Source of the DNA: Saccharothrix coeruleofusca
GTDB taxonomy: Bacteria > Actinomycetota > Actinomycetes > Mycobacteriales > Pseudonocardiaceae
DNA length: 45,204 nucleotides
Assembly: GCF_014648515.1 (NCBI RefSeq)
Contig: NZ_BMRG01000003.1
Span: 609,938-655,141 of the forward strand
Direction: 5' to 3'
This document shows positions 33,031 to 41,777 of the stretch, one piece after another. Under the pieces are notes generated by a model that had not been told where the DNA came from, did not search any database, and saw only the letters and a program-made list of their open reading frames with translations. The position numbers and the translations under genes were made by a program. The stretch's first letter is position 1; each line of letters starts with the position of its first letter.

Positions 33031-33300
33031 GTGGAGTTTCGGAGGAATTTTTACTGGTTTATGCGCCATTGCTAGTAAATGTGGTGGCAGTGAGGGTGGT
33101 TCGGGTCCTTTCTTATTGAAGTCATAAAGCTTGGTGATGGCATGGAATGGAGTGCGGGTCGTAGGCACTTCAGGTGTAAACGTAAACTTATTGACGTGGA
33201 AGCTGGTCGGCTGTGCGGCCGGTTGAACCGCATCTCGGGATGCTCAACGCCGAGCGACTCATGACGTAGGACAACGTCTGAGGCTGGCACTGAAGGTGGG
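33031..33300. other. Right island boundary, intergenic
   Basis: 270 bp of mixed composition, with A/T-rich stretches near 33045-33065 and 33105-33195, grading into GC-rich host sequence by about 33290. I see no convincing gene, integrase remnant, tRNA end or terminator. Short open frames here have poor codon use. Confidence 0.45.
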
Positions 33301-33414
33301 GTGGCCAGAGGTCGTTCATCGGACGGTGCTCGCTACGCTGCCAAGGGCCGTGGTGAGCCGGAGGCCTACTTCGCCTGGCACCGCGCCAACGTCTTCCGCG
33401 AGGCGGTCGGTTAG
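33301..33414 (+). CDS. Possible 37-aa small protein upstream of recQ
   Basis: GTG 33301 to TAG 33412-33414, preceded by GAAGG about 4 nt upstream, and ending 9 bp before the recQ start. The second half (about EPEAYFAWHRANVFREAVG) has the GC-rich third positions of host genes, unlike the sequence just upstream. The frame is open back to 33265, so it could alternatively be the 3' remnant of a longer gene cut by the island. I recognise no family. Confidence 0.35.
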   Translation: MARGRSSDGARYAAKGRGEPEAYFAWHRANVFREAVG

Positions 33415-33423
33415 GATCGCGCG

Positions 33424-35238
33424 ATGGCTTCGAGCGATCGCGACGCCGATGAGGTGCTGCGGCGGGTCTTCGGGTACGACTCGTTCCGCGGCGAGCAGCG
33501 GGACATCGTCGAGCACGTGATCGGCGGCGGGGACGCGCTGGTCCTCATGCCCACCGGTGGCGGCAAGTCGTTGTGCTACCAGATCCCCTCGCTGGTCCGC
33601 GACGGCGTGGGCGTGGTGGTCTCGCCGCTGATCGCGCTGATGCAGGACCAGGTCGACGCGCTGCGCGCGCTGGGCGTGCGGGCGGGGTTCCTCAACTCCA
33701 CCCAGTACCCGGACGAGCGGTCGCTGGTCGAGGCGGAGTTCCTGGCGGGCGAGCTGGACGTGCTCTACCTCGCGCCCGAGCGGCTGCGGGTCGACTCCAC
33801 GCTGCGCCTGCTGGAGCGCGGCAGGATCGCGCTGTTCGCCATCGACGAGGCGCACTGCGTGTCCCAGTGGGGCCACGACTTCCGGCCCGACTACCTGGCG
33901 CTGTCGCACCTGCACGAGCGGTGGCCGGACGTGCCGCGCATCGCGCTGACCGCCACGGCGACCAAGGCCACCCACGCCGAGATCGCGCAGCGGCTCCGGC
34001 TAGAAGACGCCAGGCACTTCGTGGCCAGCTTCGACCGGCCCAACATCCAGTACCGCGTCGTGCCGAAGAACGACCCCAAGCGGCAGCTGCTGGAGCTGCT
34101 GCGCACCGAGCACGCGGGCGACGCGGGCATCGTCTACTGCCTGTCCCGCAACTCCACCGAGAAGATCGCGGAGTTCCTGGTGGAGAACGGCATTCCGGCG
34201 CTGCCCTACCACGCGGGCCTGGACGCGGGCACCCGCGCGCGCAACCAGGCGCGGTTCCTGCGCGAGGACGGGCTGGTGATGGTGGCCACCATCGCGTTCG
34301 GCATGGGCATCGACAAGCCGGACGTGCGGTTCGTGGCGCACCTGGACCTGCCCAAGTCCGTCGAGGGCTACTACCAGGAGACCGGCCGGGCGGGCCGCGA
34401 CGGGTTGCCGTCCACCGCGTGGCTGGCCTACGGCCTGCAGGACGTGGTGCAGCAGCGCAAGATGATCGAGGAGTCGCAGGGCGACCAGGCGCACCGGCGC
34501 AAGCTCGCGGCGCACCTGGACGCGATGCTGGCGCTGTGCGAGACGGTGGAGTGCCGCCGGGTGCGGCTGCTCGACTACTTCGGGCAGAGCGGGCAGCCGT
34601 GCGGCAACTGCGACACCTGCCTGACGCCGCCGCAGACCTGGGACGCCACCATCCCCGCGCAGAAGGTGCTCTCCACCGTGGTCCGGCTGCGCAAGGAGCG
34701 GCGGCAGAAGTTCGGCGCGGGCCAGATCATCGACATCCTGCTGGGCCGCAGGACGGCCAAGGTCATCCAGCACGACCACGACCAGCTGTCGGTGTTCGGC
34801 ATCGGCACCGAGCTCAACGAGAGCGGCTGGCGCGCGGTGGTCCGCCAGCTGCTGGCGCAGGGCCTGCTGGCGGTGGAGGGCGAGTACTCGACGCTGGTGC
34901 TCACCCCCGGCAGCGAGGAAGTGCTGTTCCAGGGGCGCGAGGTGCTCATGCGGCGGGAGCCGGAGAAGGCCGCGCGCGCCGCCAGGGCCAAGAAGCCGAC
35001 GCCCTCGGCCGAGCTGCCCGCCGAGGCCGCGCCGGTGTTCGAGCGGCTGCGCGAGTGGCGCGCGGTGACGGCCAAGGAGCAGGGCGTGCCCGCCTACGTG
35101 ATCTTCCACGACGCGACGCTGCGGCAGATCGCCACCACCAGGCCCGCGTCGTTGTCGGAACTGGGCGGGGTGAGCGGCGTGGGCGAGAACAAGCTGGCCA
35201 AGTACGGCCAGCAGATCCTGGACGCGCTGAGCGCATGA
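33424..35238 (+). CDS. recQ: ATP-dependent DNA helicase RecQ
   Basis: 604 residues, full family length. Q-motif region [13 protein letters not shown]; Walker [19 protein letters not shown] box [20 protein letters not shown]; motif [14 protein letters not shown]; motif [17 protein letters not shown]; motif [14 protein letters not shown]. The RecQ-C-terminal zinc site [11 protein letters not shown]...CGNCDTC comes next, then a winged helix (about 400-480), and a C-terminal HRDC domain (about 535-604). It unwinds DNA 3'-5' in recombination repair and fork restart. Composition is host-like, unlike the adjacent island. The stop overlaps the next start (ATGA), coupling it to a pentapeptide-repeat protein. 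Confidence 0.96.
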   Translation: MASSDRDADEVLRRVFGYDSFRGEQRDIVEHVIGGGDALVLMPTGGGKSLCYQIPSLVRDGVGVVVSPLIALMQDQVDALRALGVRAGFLNSTQYPDERSLVEAEFLAGELDVLYLAPERLRVDSTLRLLERGRIALFAIDEAHCVSQWGHDFRPDYLALSHLHERWPDVPRIALTATATKATHAEIAQRLRLEDARHFVASFDRPNIQYRVVPKNDPKRQLLELLRTEHAGDAGIVYCLSRNSTEKIAEFLVENGIPALPYHAGLDAGTRARNQARFLREDGLVMVATIAFGMGIDKPDVRFVAHLDLPKSVEGYYQETGRAGRDGLPSTAWLAYGLQDVVQQRKMIEESQGDQAHRRKLAAHLDAMLALCETVECRRVRLLDYFGQSGQPCGNCDTCLTPPQTWDATIPAQKVLSTVVRLRKERRQKFGAGQIIDILLGRRTAKVIQHDHDQLSVFGIGTELNESGWRAVVRQLLAQGLLAVEGEYSTLVLTPGSEEVLFQGREVLMRREPEKAARAARAKKPTPSAELPAEAAPVFERLREWRAVTAKEQGVPAYVIFHDATLRQIATTRPASLSELGGVSGVGENKLAKYGQQILDALSA

Positions 35239-36056
35239 GCCGTGAACTGCGCGCGGACTGCGCGAGCTGCTTCGGGTTGTGCTGCGTGGTGCCCGCCTTC
35301 TCGCGCTCGTCGGACTTCGCGCTGGACAAGCCCGCAGGCACGCCGTGCCCCAACCTGGGGCAGGACTTCCGCTGCGGCATCCACGACCGGTTGCGGCAGA
35401 AGGGGTTCGTCGGCTGCACGGTCTACGACTGCTTCGGCGCGGGGCAGCGGGTGTCGCGGGAGACCTTCGGCGGCGTGGACTGGCGGGAACCGGGCGTCGC
35501 GCGGCGGATGTTCGAGGTCTTCCCCGTGGTGCGCAACCTGCACGAGCTGCTGTGGTACCTCACCGAAGCGGTGGCGCTGGTGCCAGGGGGTGCGCTGCGC
35601 GACGAGCTGGTCCGCGCGCGTGACGAGACCGAGCTGCTGGCGGGGCGGAGCCCGGAAGCGCTGGCGGGCTTGGACGTCGGCGAGCACCGGCGCGCGGTGA
35701 ACGCTTTGTTGTTGCGCGCCAGCGACTTCGCGCGGTCGTCGGTGCGCAAGAAGCTCGACCGCCGCGGCGCGGACCTGATCGGCAGGAGCTTCAAGGGCGC
35801 GGACCTGCGGGGCGCGAGCCTGCGCGGCGCGCTGCTCATGGGCGCCGACCTGCGGCGGGCCGACCTGCGGCAGGCCGATCTCACCGGCGCCGACCTGCGC
35901 GGGGCCGACCTGCGCGGAGCCGACCTGAGCGGCGCTCTGTTCCTGACCCAGGCGCAGCTGGACGCGGCCAAGGGGGACCGGGGCACCAAGCTGCCCGGCT
36001 CGCTCGCGCACCCCGCGCACTGGGCCGCGTCTTCCGGGCTACGTCCTGAGGCGTAG
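35235..36056 (+). CDS. Cys-rich pentapeptide-repeat protein coupled to RecQ
   Basis: 273 residues; ATG 35235 overlaps the recQ stop. The N-terminal ~60 residues carry clustered Cys: [29 protein letters not shown] and [11 protein letters not shown], resembling a YkgJ-type metal or Fe-S site. A helical linker follows (about 70-180). Residues about 180-235 are tandem pentapeptide repeats of A(D/S)LRG type ([18 protein letters not shown]), which fold as a quadrilateral beta-helix. Pentapeptide proteins such as MfpA and Qnr mimic DNA and bind gyrase. Coupling to RecQ suggests a DNA-metabolism role, but no function is established. Confidence 0.85.
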   Translation: MSRELRADCASCFGLCCVVPAFSRSSDFALDKPAGTPCPNLGQDFRCGIHDRLRQKGFVGCTVYDCFGAGQRVSRETFGGVDWREPGVARRMFEVFPVVRNLHELLWYLTEAVALVPGGALRDELVRARDETELLAGRSPEALAGLDVGEHRRAVNALLLRASDFARSSVRKKLDRRGADLIGRSFKGADLRGASLRGALLMGADLRRADLRQADLTGADLRGADLRGADLSGALFLTQAQLDAAKGDRGTKLPGSLAHPAHWAASSGLRPEA

Positions 36057-36079
36057 GCGGCTTCGCCGCTCCGGAGCGG
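36057..36079 (+). terminator. Terminator after the recQ operon
   Basis: A GCGGC-TTC-GCCGC hairpin (36057-36069) immediately after the stop codon, overlapping the perfect palindrome CCGCTCCGGAGCGG (36066-36079). Confidence 0.55.
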
Positions 36080-36116
36080 ACGCGCGGACGTGCTCGCGCG
36101 CACGACGATGGCGTGC

Positions 36117-36611
36117 ATGAAACTGACCCCTGGGGTTCGGAAGTCCGTGCTGCTGCTGCACGTGGTGTCCTCCGTCGGCTGGCTCGGGGTGACAGTGGGC
36201 AACCTCGTGCTCGCGATCGCCGCGCTGGCCACCGACGCCCCCGGCGACCAGCACGCGGCGTACCGGGTGATGGCGCTGCTGGGCGACGCGGTGGTCCTGC
36301 CCGCCGCCCTGGCGGCGCTGGTGAGCGGCCTGCTGCTCTCGGTCGGCACGCAGTGGGGGCTGGTGCGCTACCGCTGGGTGCTGGCCAAGCTGCTGCTGAC
36401 CAGCGTCGCCGTGGTGGCGACGTTGTTCTCCCTGCGCCCCACCCTGCACACCGCGCGCGATGCCGTGGTGGCGACCGGGGACGGCGTGCTCGCCGATGTC
36501 GGCGACACCGGCGTGAGCGTGGTGGCGGCCTGCTCCGTGTCGCTGGCGTTCTACGTGGCCAACACGGCGCTGTCGGTGTTCAAGCCCTGGGGGCGGACCC
36601 GCTGGGCCTGA
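36117..36611 (+). CDS. DUF2269-like integral membrane protein
   Basis: 164 residues from ATG 36117 (ATG 36108 is an alternative; neither has a clear ribosome site). There are four hydrophobic helices: about 10-40 with LLHVVSSVGWLGVTVGNL, 55-78, 85-105 and 135-152. The His-x6-GWLG arrangement in the first helix is typical of a group of small DUF2269-like membrane proteins (tentative). There is no enzymatic motif; function unknown. Its last 32 bp overlap the 3' end of the convergent NACHT gene, so the two genes share coding sequence on opposite strands. Confidence 0.65.
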   Translation: MKLTPGVRKSVLLLHVVSSVGWLGVTVGNLVLAIAALATDAPGDQHAAYRVMALLGDAVVLPAALAALVSGLLLSVGTQWGLVRYRWVLAKLLLTSVAVVATLFSLRPTLHTARDAVVATGDGVLADVGDTGVSVVAACSVSLAFYVANTALSVFKPWGRTRWA

Positions 36612-38601
36612 TCCCGGCGCGGCGGCGCGCGACCTCCGCGCCCAGTTCGGCCGGGTCGCGGCCGGCCAGGTGGTCGCGCACCAGCGGGTGCGGGAAGCGG
36701 TGCTCGCCGTCGACCTCGACCAGCAGCACGCGGTCGCGCGCGTCCCGCAGGACCGCCCGGCGTCGCAGCGGGAACTCGTCCAGCGCGAGCGGGCGGGCCA
36801 GCGCCTCGGTGACCGCGTCGAGCGGCCTGGCGGCGGCAGGCGGGATCACCGCCAGCCCGATGAGCAGGCCGGTGACCGGGGCCAGGGCCTGCGGCCCGAC
36901 GGGAGCGCCCAGCACCGCGGCGAGCCCGGCGCCCGCCAAGCCCGCGACCGGGAGCCAGCGGAGGCCGCCACCCGCCTGCGCCCCGCCGGGCAGCCCGGAC
37001 CACAGCGCGGTCAGCCCGCCGAGGAACACGCCGGTGGCCGCACCCGCGGACAACCCGGTGCCCAGCGCCACCAGCAACTCGGCGGACGGACCCGTCAGGA
37101 CCATGACCGCGGTGGGGAGCACAGCGCAGGCGGTGGCCCAGTAGCCGTCGCGGAAACCGCCCAGCCCCAACAGGAACGCGACCAGCACGACGACCGCGAA
37201 CGACAGGTAGGCGGGCCAACGGCCCAGGTTCGCGCCCAGCCAACCGCCCACGGTGGACAGTCCGGCGGTGGTCGCCGCGCCGCCGAGGAACCCCACGACG
37301 GCCCAACGCGCGCCGCGAGCCCGTTCCCGCGCGGGCGCGGCGAACCGGCCCCGGTGCAGCAGGGCGGTGCACAGCACCGCCACGCCCGCTGTCACCAGTC
37401 CCACCCGCTGGCCCACCACGAAGCACAACGCCGCCGCCGCACCGGCCAGCGCGCCCGGCGCGGCCCGGCGGAACAGCCGCCAGACCGCCTCCTGGGCCAC
37501 GAACCCCAGCCACACCTCGCGCCGGGGCAGCCGGGGGTGGGCGGCCAGGTCCCGGCGGGCGGGGGAGGCCGCGATCCGGGCCAGGAAGCGCAGTGCGCGC
37601 AGCAGCCGCTCCGCGCGCGGCTGGCGTGCCACCGACTCCACCACGTAGGTGTCCAGCACGCCCCGGTACTCGGCCCGCCCGGCCCGGTAGGCCAGCGCCA
37701 GCAGGTCGAACGCCAGCGGCGTGCGCACCTCCTGCCACAGCTCGGGGTTCTTGGTCAGCTCCTCCCGCAACCCGTCCAGGCGCGGCCCGCACGCGCTGAT
37801 CAGCGCGAGGACCTCGGCGCGGCGCAGCGGTCGCACGCGCACCACGTCGTAGCGGGGGAGGCGTTCGCAGTCGTCGGTGCCGCAGCAGAGCACCACCTGC
37901 GGCGGCTCCAGCGCGGTGATCCGGCGCAGGCACTCGACGCGATCGGCCTCGGCCACCTCGTCCAGCCCGTCGAGCAGCAGCGCCAAGCGCCGCTCCCGCA
38001 GCCACGCCCGGCCCAGTCGCGGGCCGATCCGGTAGCGCGCGGCCAGTTCCCGCAGCAGCCACTGGTCGAAGTCCGCCTCGCGCCGCCACGCGCCGAGGTC
38101 GACCACCACCGGCAGCGGGCGGTCCGGGTCGCCGCGCGCGGCGGCCAGCAGCGCCTCCGCCAGCTCCAGCAGCAGCGTGGTCTTGCCCGAACCCGGCTCG
38201 CCCGCCACCACCAGCGGCACCCGCGGGTCGGTGGGCAGCGGTGGGCCGACCCTCGGCGCGACACCCAGCTTGAGCCGCACCTGGGCGGCCAGCGACCCGG
38301 CGACCCGCGCCCGCACGAACCGCTCGACCCGGTCCAGCGCGACCACCCGGTTGGCCGGGTGGGCAGGCAGGTGCTGCACCAGCCGCGCGCGCAACGGCTC
38401 CCAGGCGGCCAGCGCCGCGCCGACCGCGCAGCACCCGATCAGCGCGGGCCACACCCAGGCGGTGTAGCGGCCGAGCACCTTCGGGGCCGACCCGCCGGTC
38501 GCGATGTTGACCGCGATCGGCAGCAGGACCAGGCACACCACGCCGCCCACGCCCGCCAGGGCGACCATGCGGGCGTTGCGGGCGAGCCGTCCGGAGTCCA
38601 T
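36580..38601 (-). CDS. Membrane-anchored NACHT NTPase
   Basis: 673 residues from ATG 38601 with GGAGG 6 nt upstream. Two N-terminal transmembrane helices (about 12-34 and 48-66). The cytoplasmic NACHT-type P-loop has Walker A AGEPGSGKTTLLLEL (133-147), the VDLGAW strand and Walker B LALLLDGLDEVAEADRVECL (about 206-225, the DGLDE form typical of NACHT/STAND). A winged-helix-like region follows (about 270-345). About eight to ten hydrophobic helices come next (about 355-570), then a soluble tail with HRFPHPLVRDHLAG. STAND NTPases switch on ligand binding; several bacterial NACHT proteins are anti-phage sensors. A membrane effector at both ends would be unusual. Roughly 3.7 kb from the R-M island, but GC-rich and host-like. 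Confidence 0.88.
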   Translation of the reverse strand: MDSGRLARNARMVALAGVGGVVCLVLLPIAVNIATGGSAPKVLGRYTAWVWPALIGCCAVGAALAAWEPLRARLVQHLPAHPANRVVALDRVERFVRARVAGSLAAQVRLKLGVAPRVGPPLPTDPRVPLVVAGEPGSGKTTLLLELAEALLAAARGDPDRPLPVVVDLGAWRREADFDQWLLRELAARYRIGPRLGRAWLRERRLALLLDGLDEVAEADRVECLRRITALEPPQVVLCCGTDDCERLPRYDVVRVRPLRRAEVLALISACGPRLDGLREELTKNPELWQEVRTPLAFDLLALAYRAGRAEYRGVLDTYVVESVARQPRAERLLRALRFLARIAASPARRDLAAHPRLPRREVWLGFVAQEAVWRLFRRAAPGALAGAAAALCFVVGQRVGLVTAGVAVLCTALLHRGRFAAPARERARGARWAVVGFLGGAATTAGLSTVGGWLGANLGRWPAYLSFAVVVLVAFLLGLGGFRDGYWATACAVLPTAVMVLTGPSAELLVALGTGLSAGAATGVFLGGLTALWSGLPGGAQAGGGLRWLPVAGLAGAGLAAVLGAPVGPQALAPVTGLLIGLAVIPPAAARPLDAVTEALARPLALDEFPLRRRAVLRDARDRVLLVEVDGEHRFPHPLVRDHLAGRDPAELGAEVARRRAGIRPSGSAPRA

Positions 38602-38719
38602 GCGCCGCCTCCACGGGTCGCGGACGACGGTAGTGCCGATCGCGGGCCCGTGGTAGCGGAGCCGACCCGTCCCGCGTCGCGGAACGGCGGCCGTTGCCCC
38701 GTTCGGCGGCGCGCGGCCG

Positions 38720-39523
38720 TCACCCCCGCAGGAAGTCCACCAGCAGGCGGTTGACCTCGGCGGGGCGTTCGAGGAAACCGTAGTGGCCCGCGTCGGCCAC
38801 CTCCTCGTAGCGCGCGCCGGGGATCGCCTCGGCCACCTCGCGGGCCAGGTGCGGCGGCAGCACGCGGTCGTCGGCGAACCCGATCACCAGGCACGGCACG
38901 GTGATCGCCGCGTAGGCGGCCAGCCGCGAGTCGAAGTCGTTCAGCTCCATCTGCGCCCGCACACCCGCGCTGATCGCCGACCCGGTGTACTCGAACACGT
39001 CGAGCCAGTCCCGCACCGCCACCGGGTCGCGCAGGGTGGCGGGGGAGAGGTTCACGATCGCGCTGACCGCCGCGTGGTACTCGCCGGGCAGCGTGATGCC
39101 CTTGTCGTGCAGCGCCCGCTCACCCCTGGACAGGGCCGACTGGACCGGGTCCTTGCGGCCCGCGGTCGCCAGCATCACCGCGCGGGTCACCAGGTCGGGG
39201 CGGGCCAGCGCCAGTTCCTGGGTCACCCGCGCGCCCATCGACGTGCCGACCACCGCCGCGCGGCCACCCAGGTGCTCGATCAGCGCGGCCACGTCGCCGA
39301 CCAGGTCCCCGATCACCATGCCGTCCGCGCACTCGTCGGTGGGCGGGATGCCGCGGTTGTCCACGGTCGCCACGCGGAAACCCGCCGCGCGCAGCGCGGG
39401 CACCTGGTGGGCGTGCCACACCCGGCCCGGACTGCCGGTGCCCATCACCAGCACCACGAGATCTCCGTCGTCGCCCCGGACGTCGTAGCTGAGGTTGATC
39501 CCGTTCAACGAGGCGATCGGCAT
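38720..39523 (-). CDS. Alpha/beta-fold hydrolase
   Basis: 267 residues from ATG 39523. TAACCT ends 6 nt upstream and there is no Shine-Dalgarno, as for a leaderless gene. Fold landmarks: LVVLVMGTGSPGRVWH (oxyanion strand), VATVDNRGIPP, nucleophile elbow AAVVGTSMGARV (GTSMG), acid candidate VIGFADDRVLPP and catalytic His in ADAGHYGFLERP. There is no signal peptide, so it is cytoplasmic. Relatives include haloperoxidase/3-oxoadipate-enol-lactonase-type hydrolases; the substrate is unknown. It is divergent from the frameshifted secreted hydrolase and follows the NACHT gene start by 118 bp on the same strand. Confidence 0.88.
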   Translation of the reverse strand: MPIASLNGINLSYDVRGDDGDLVVLVMGTGSPGRVWHAHQVPALRAAGFRVATVDNRGIPPTDECADGMVIGDLVGDVAALIEHLGGRAAVVGTSMGARVTQELALARPDLVTRAVMLATAGRKDPVQSALSRGERALHDKGITLPGEYHAAVSAIVNLSPATLRDPVAVRDWLDVFEYTGSAISAGVRAQMELNDFDSRLAAYAAITVPCLVIGFADDRVLPPHLAREVAEAIPGARYEEVADAGHYGFLERPAEVNRLLVDFLRG

Positions 39524-39643
39524 GGGCGCAGGTTAACCACCCGCCCGCGCGGGCGCTATCCATGCCCGCCGTAGGCCGTTCGGGGGTGATATCGGCAGGC
39601 GATCGGCCCAGAGGGCACACCGCGTCCTTCACATAATGAACTG

Positions 39644-41064
39644 ATGAAGATCGCAAAAGTGCTCGGACCGCTGATGGCCGTGCTGACGGCGACGGCGCTC
39701 GTGCCGGGAGTCGCCGCGGCCGACACCCTGCGGTGGCAGCTGTGCAAGGACGTCGCCAACCGCTGTCGCAGAACGACGAGCGCACCGAGTGCGCCATGGT
39801 GCAGGTCCCCGTCGACTACGCCAAGCCCGACGGGCGCACGATCGGCATCGCGATCAGCCGGATCAAGGCGAGCGGCCGCAAGGACGGCGTGGTGCTGCTG
39901 AACCCCGGCGGCCCCGGCTACACCGGCATGAGCACGCCCACGAAGGTGCTGGACTCGAAGGCCGCCGGGATCGGCGTGCACCACGACCTCATCGGTTTCG
40001 CACCCCGCGGAGTCACCTACAGCGGCGGCCTGTGGTGCGAGGACGACCGGACCCAGCCGGACCCCTCGCTGTCGGAGAAGGAGAGGGCGCGCTTCATCGC
40101 CGAACGCGACGGGCGCAACCACCAGCGCTGCGTGGCCGCCGACCCGGAGTTCGCGCGCAACCTGACCACGGCCACGATCGCGCGCGACATGGACCGCATC
40201 CGCCAGGCGCTCGGCGAGCAGAAGATCAGCTACCTCGGCTTCTCGTGGGGCACCGCGCTCGGAGCCCACTACCGGGCCCTGTTCGACCAGCACGTCGACA
40301 AGATGCTGCTGGACTCGGTGATGCAGCCGACGTTGAGCATGCTGGAGATGGACCGCGGGCAGCTGACCGCGCGGGAGAACGCTTTCCACGAGTTCGCCGC
40401 GTGGCTGGCCCGCAACGACGACGTCTACCGCTTCGGCGCCACCACGACCGGGGTGACGACCGCGCTGCTGGACCTGCGCGCCAGGCAGAACGGCGAGCGC
40501 GATCGCAGCGCCTTCGACAGCATGATCACCTACTCGCGGCGCGACTGGCCGGAAGCGGCCAGGTGGCTGGTCGACGTGCGCGACCGCGGCGCGTCCGCGG
40601 CCCCGGTGAGCGAACCGGGCGCGCTGGGCTGGGACAGCGAGATCCTCGGGTTCAGCCCGTTCCAGCAGACGGCGGTGATGTGCAACGACTCCGGCAGCAC
40701 CCGCGACTTCGACGAGATCTGGCGCCACCGGCTCGACCTGATCGAGGAGCTGCCGATCGCGGGCCGCTACGGCGCTTACGCCGACCGCTGCGTCGGCTGG
40801 CCGCTGCCCGCGACGCCATGGCAGCTGACCGGCGGCACCAGCACGCTGCAACTGGTCGGGCACCTCTACGAGAGGATCACCCCGATCACCTGGGCCCGCC
40901 AGATGCGCGCTCAGATCGGCGGTGCCCTGCTCACCGTGGAGGACGACGAACACGGTTCCCTGATCGACCTGCCGTGCGCCGCCATCGCGGTGGAGTTCTT
41001 CGACACGGGCAAGACCAGCGAGGGCTCCTGCCCCGGCGAACCGATCCCGCCCGCCCAGCCCTGA
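39644..41064 (+). pseudogene. Secreted tripeptidyl-aminopeptidase-like hydrolase, frameshifted
   Basis: The start ATG 39644 and signal peptide (KVLGPLMAVLTATALVPG, cleavage near AAADT) are in one frame through about LCKDVANRC. The rest of the protein, from about QNDERTECAMVQVPVDYAKP onward, is in another frame. One missing base near 39767 (for example CGCTGTCG for CGCTGGTCG) would restore a single ~470-aa protein. The body has the TAP-like layout: VVLLNPGGPGY, DLIGFAPRGV, nucleophile elbow YLGFSWGTALG (GFSWG) and a C-terminal TAP-like domain with LVGHLYERITP and DDEHGS (His). It would be a secreted serine peptidase. Either a true null allele or a sequencing error; the sequence alone cannot decide. 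Confidence 0.75.
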
Positions 41065-41108
41065 CGCGACGGCCTCCGGGAATCCGCTGTAGTCGTGCCG
41101 CGTGGGCG

Positions 41109-41726
41109 CTACCGCTGCCGCGCGATCGCGTCCAGCTCGGCCGCGAGCAGTGCGCGGACGGCTCGCGGGGGGAGCCGCTCCTGGTAAGCCGCCGCCTGCA
41201 ACGTCAAGCCGTCGATGAAGACGTGCAGCCGCTCCGCCAGCCGCTCCAGCAGCGGGTCACCGAGTTCGTCGCCGATGGCCGAGGGCGGAGCGGCGGCGCG
41301 GCGGTGGGCGACGGCCAGGCGGCAGACGTGGCGCTCGCCCTCCCACCCGGCCCGGCGCAGCTCCGCCAGCGCCGGGTCCACGCGCGAGCGCATCAGGCAG
41401 GCCAACCAGACGTCGACCTCCACGCGGCGTTCGGCGTCCAGGGGGAGCAGCTCCTCCAGCAGCCGCCGGGCCCGCTCAGGGCCGGGCAGGTCGCCTCGCA
41501 GGTGGGCGGTGACGCGGGCCCCCACGGCGGAGGCCACTTCCCGCGCGGCGAACAGGAGGAGACCGCGCTGGCTGTCGAAGTAGTGGCGCAGCCCGCCGAC
41601 CGACACGCCCGCCTCCTCGGCCACCCGGCGGACCGTGGCGCCCTCGATGCCCTCCTGGTCGATCACGGCCCACACCGCGCGCGCCAGCGCGGCGCGCCGC
41701 TGGTCGTGGTCGACGATCTTCGGCAT
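41109..41726 (-). CDS. TetR-family regulator
   Basis: 205 residues from ATG 41726. The HTH covers RRAALARAVWAVIDQEGIEG and TVRRVAEEAGVSVGGLRHYF (about 10-50). The ligand domain resembles BetI/TetR_C_6 members (EELLPLDAERRVEVDVWLACL). It is divergent from the CPBP protease gene. A 39-bp inverted repeat in the 46-bp gap reaches the protease start codon, so the regulator probably represses both promoters. The inducer is unknown. Confidence 0.9.
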   Translation of the reverse strand: MPKIVDHDQRRAALARAVWAVIDQEGIEGATVRRVAEEAGVSVGGLRHYFDSQRGLLLFAAREVASAVGARVTAHLRGDLPGPERARRLLEELLPLDAERRVEVDVWLACLMRSRVDPALAELRRAGWEGERHVCRLAVAHRRAAAPPSAIGDELGDPLLERLAERLHVFIDGLTLQAAAYQERLPPRAVRALLAAELDAIARQR

Positions 41727-41738
41727 GCCCGTTTTTGT

Positions 41739-41777
41739 AGCACACCTGTGCGGTTTCGTTTACCGTACAAGTGTGCT
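41739..41777. promoter_or_regulatory. Long TetR operator overlapping a start codon
   Basis: AGCACACCTGTGCGGT (41739-41754) and ACCGTACAAGTGTGCT (41762-41777) are inverted repeats matching at 14 of 16 positions around a 7-bp spacer. The right arm covers a TACCGT -10 candidate (41761-41766) and the GTG start (41773) of the CPBP gene, so repressor binding would block initiation directly. Confidence 0.75.

Noticed and set aside
32905-33168. N-terminal extension of the GHKL ATPase up to an ATG at 33168
   Set aside because: The extra 88 residues lack domain character and would be translated through the repeat-rich promoter; ATG 32904 gives a normal family N-terminus.
33072-33290. Leftward 72-codon frame upstream of the defence operon
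   Set aside because: Poor codon usage, no ribosome site, overlaps the boundary region; not supported as a gene.
35790-35940. DNA tandem repeat in the pentapeptide region treated as a separate repeat element
   Set aside because: The periodicity follows from the pentapeptide protein repeats and is explained by the coding sequence.
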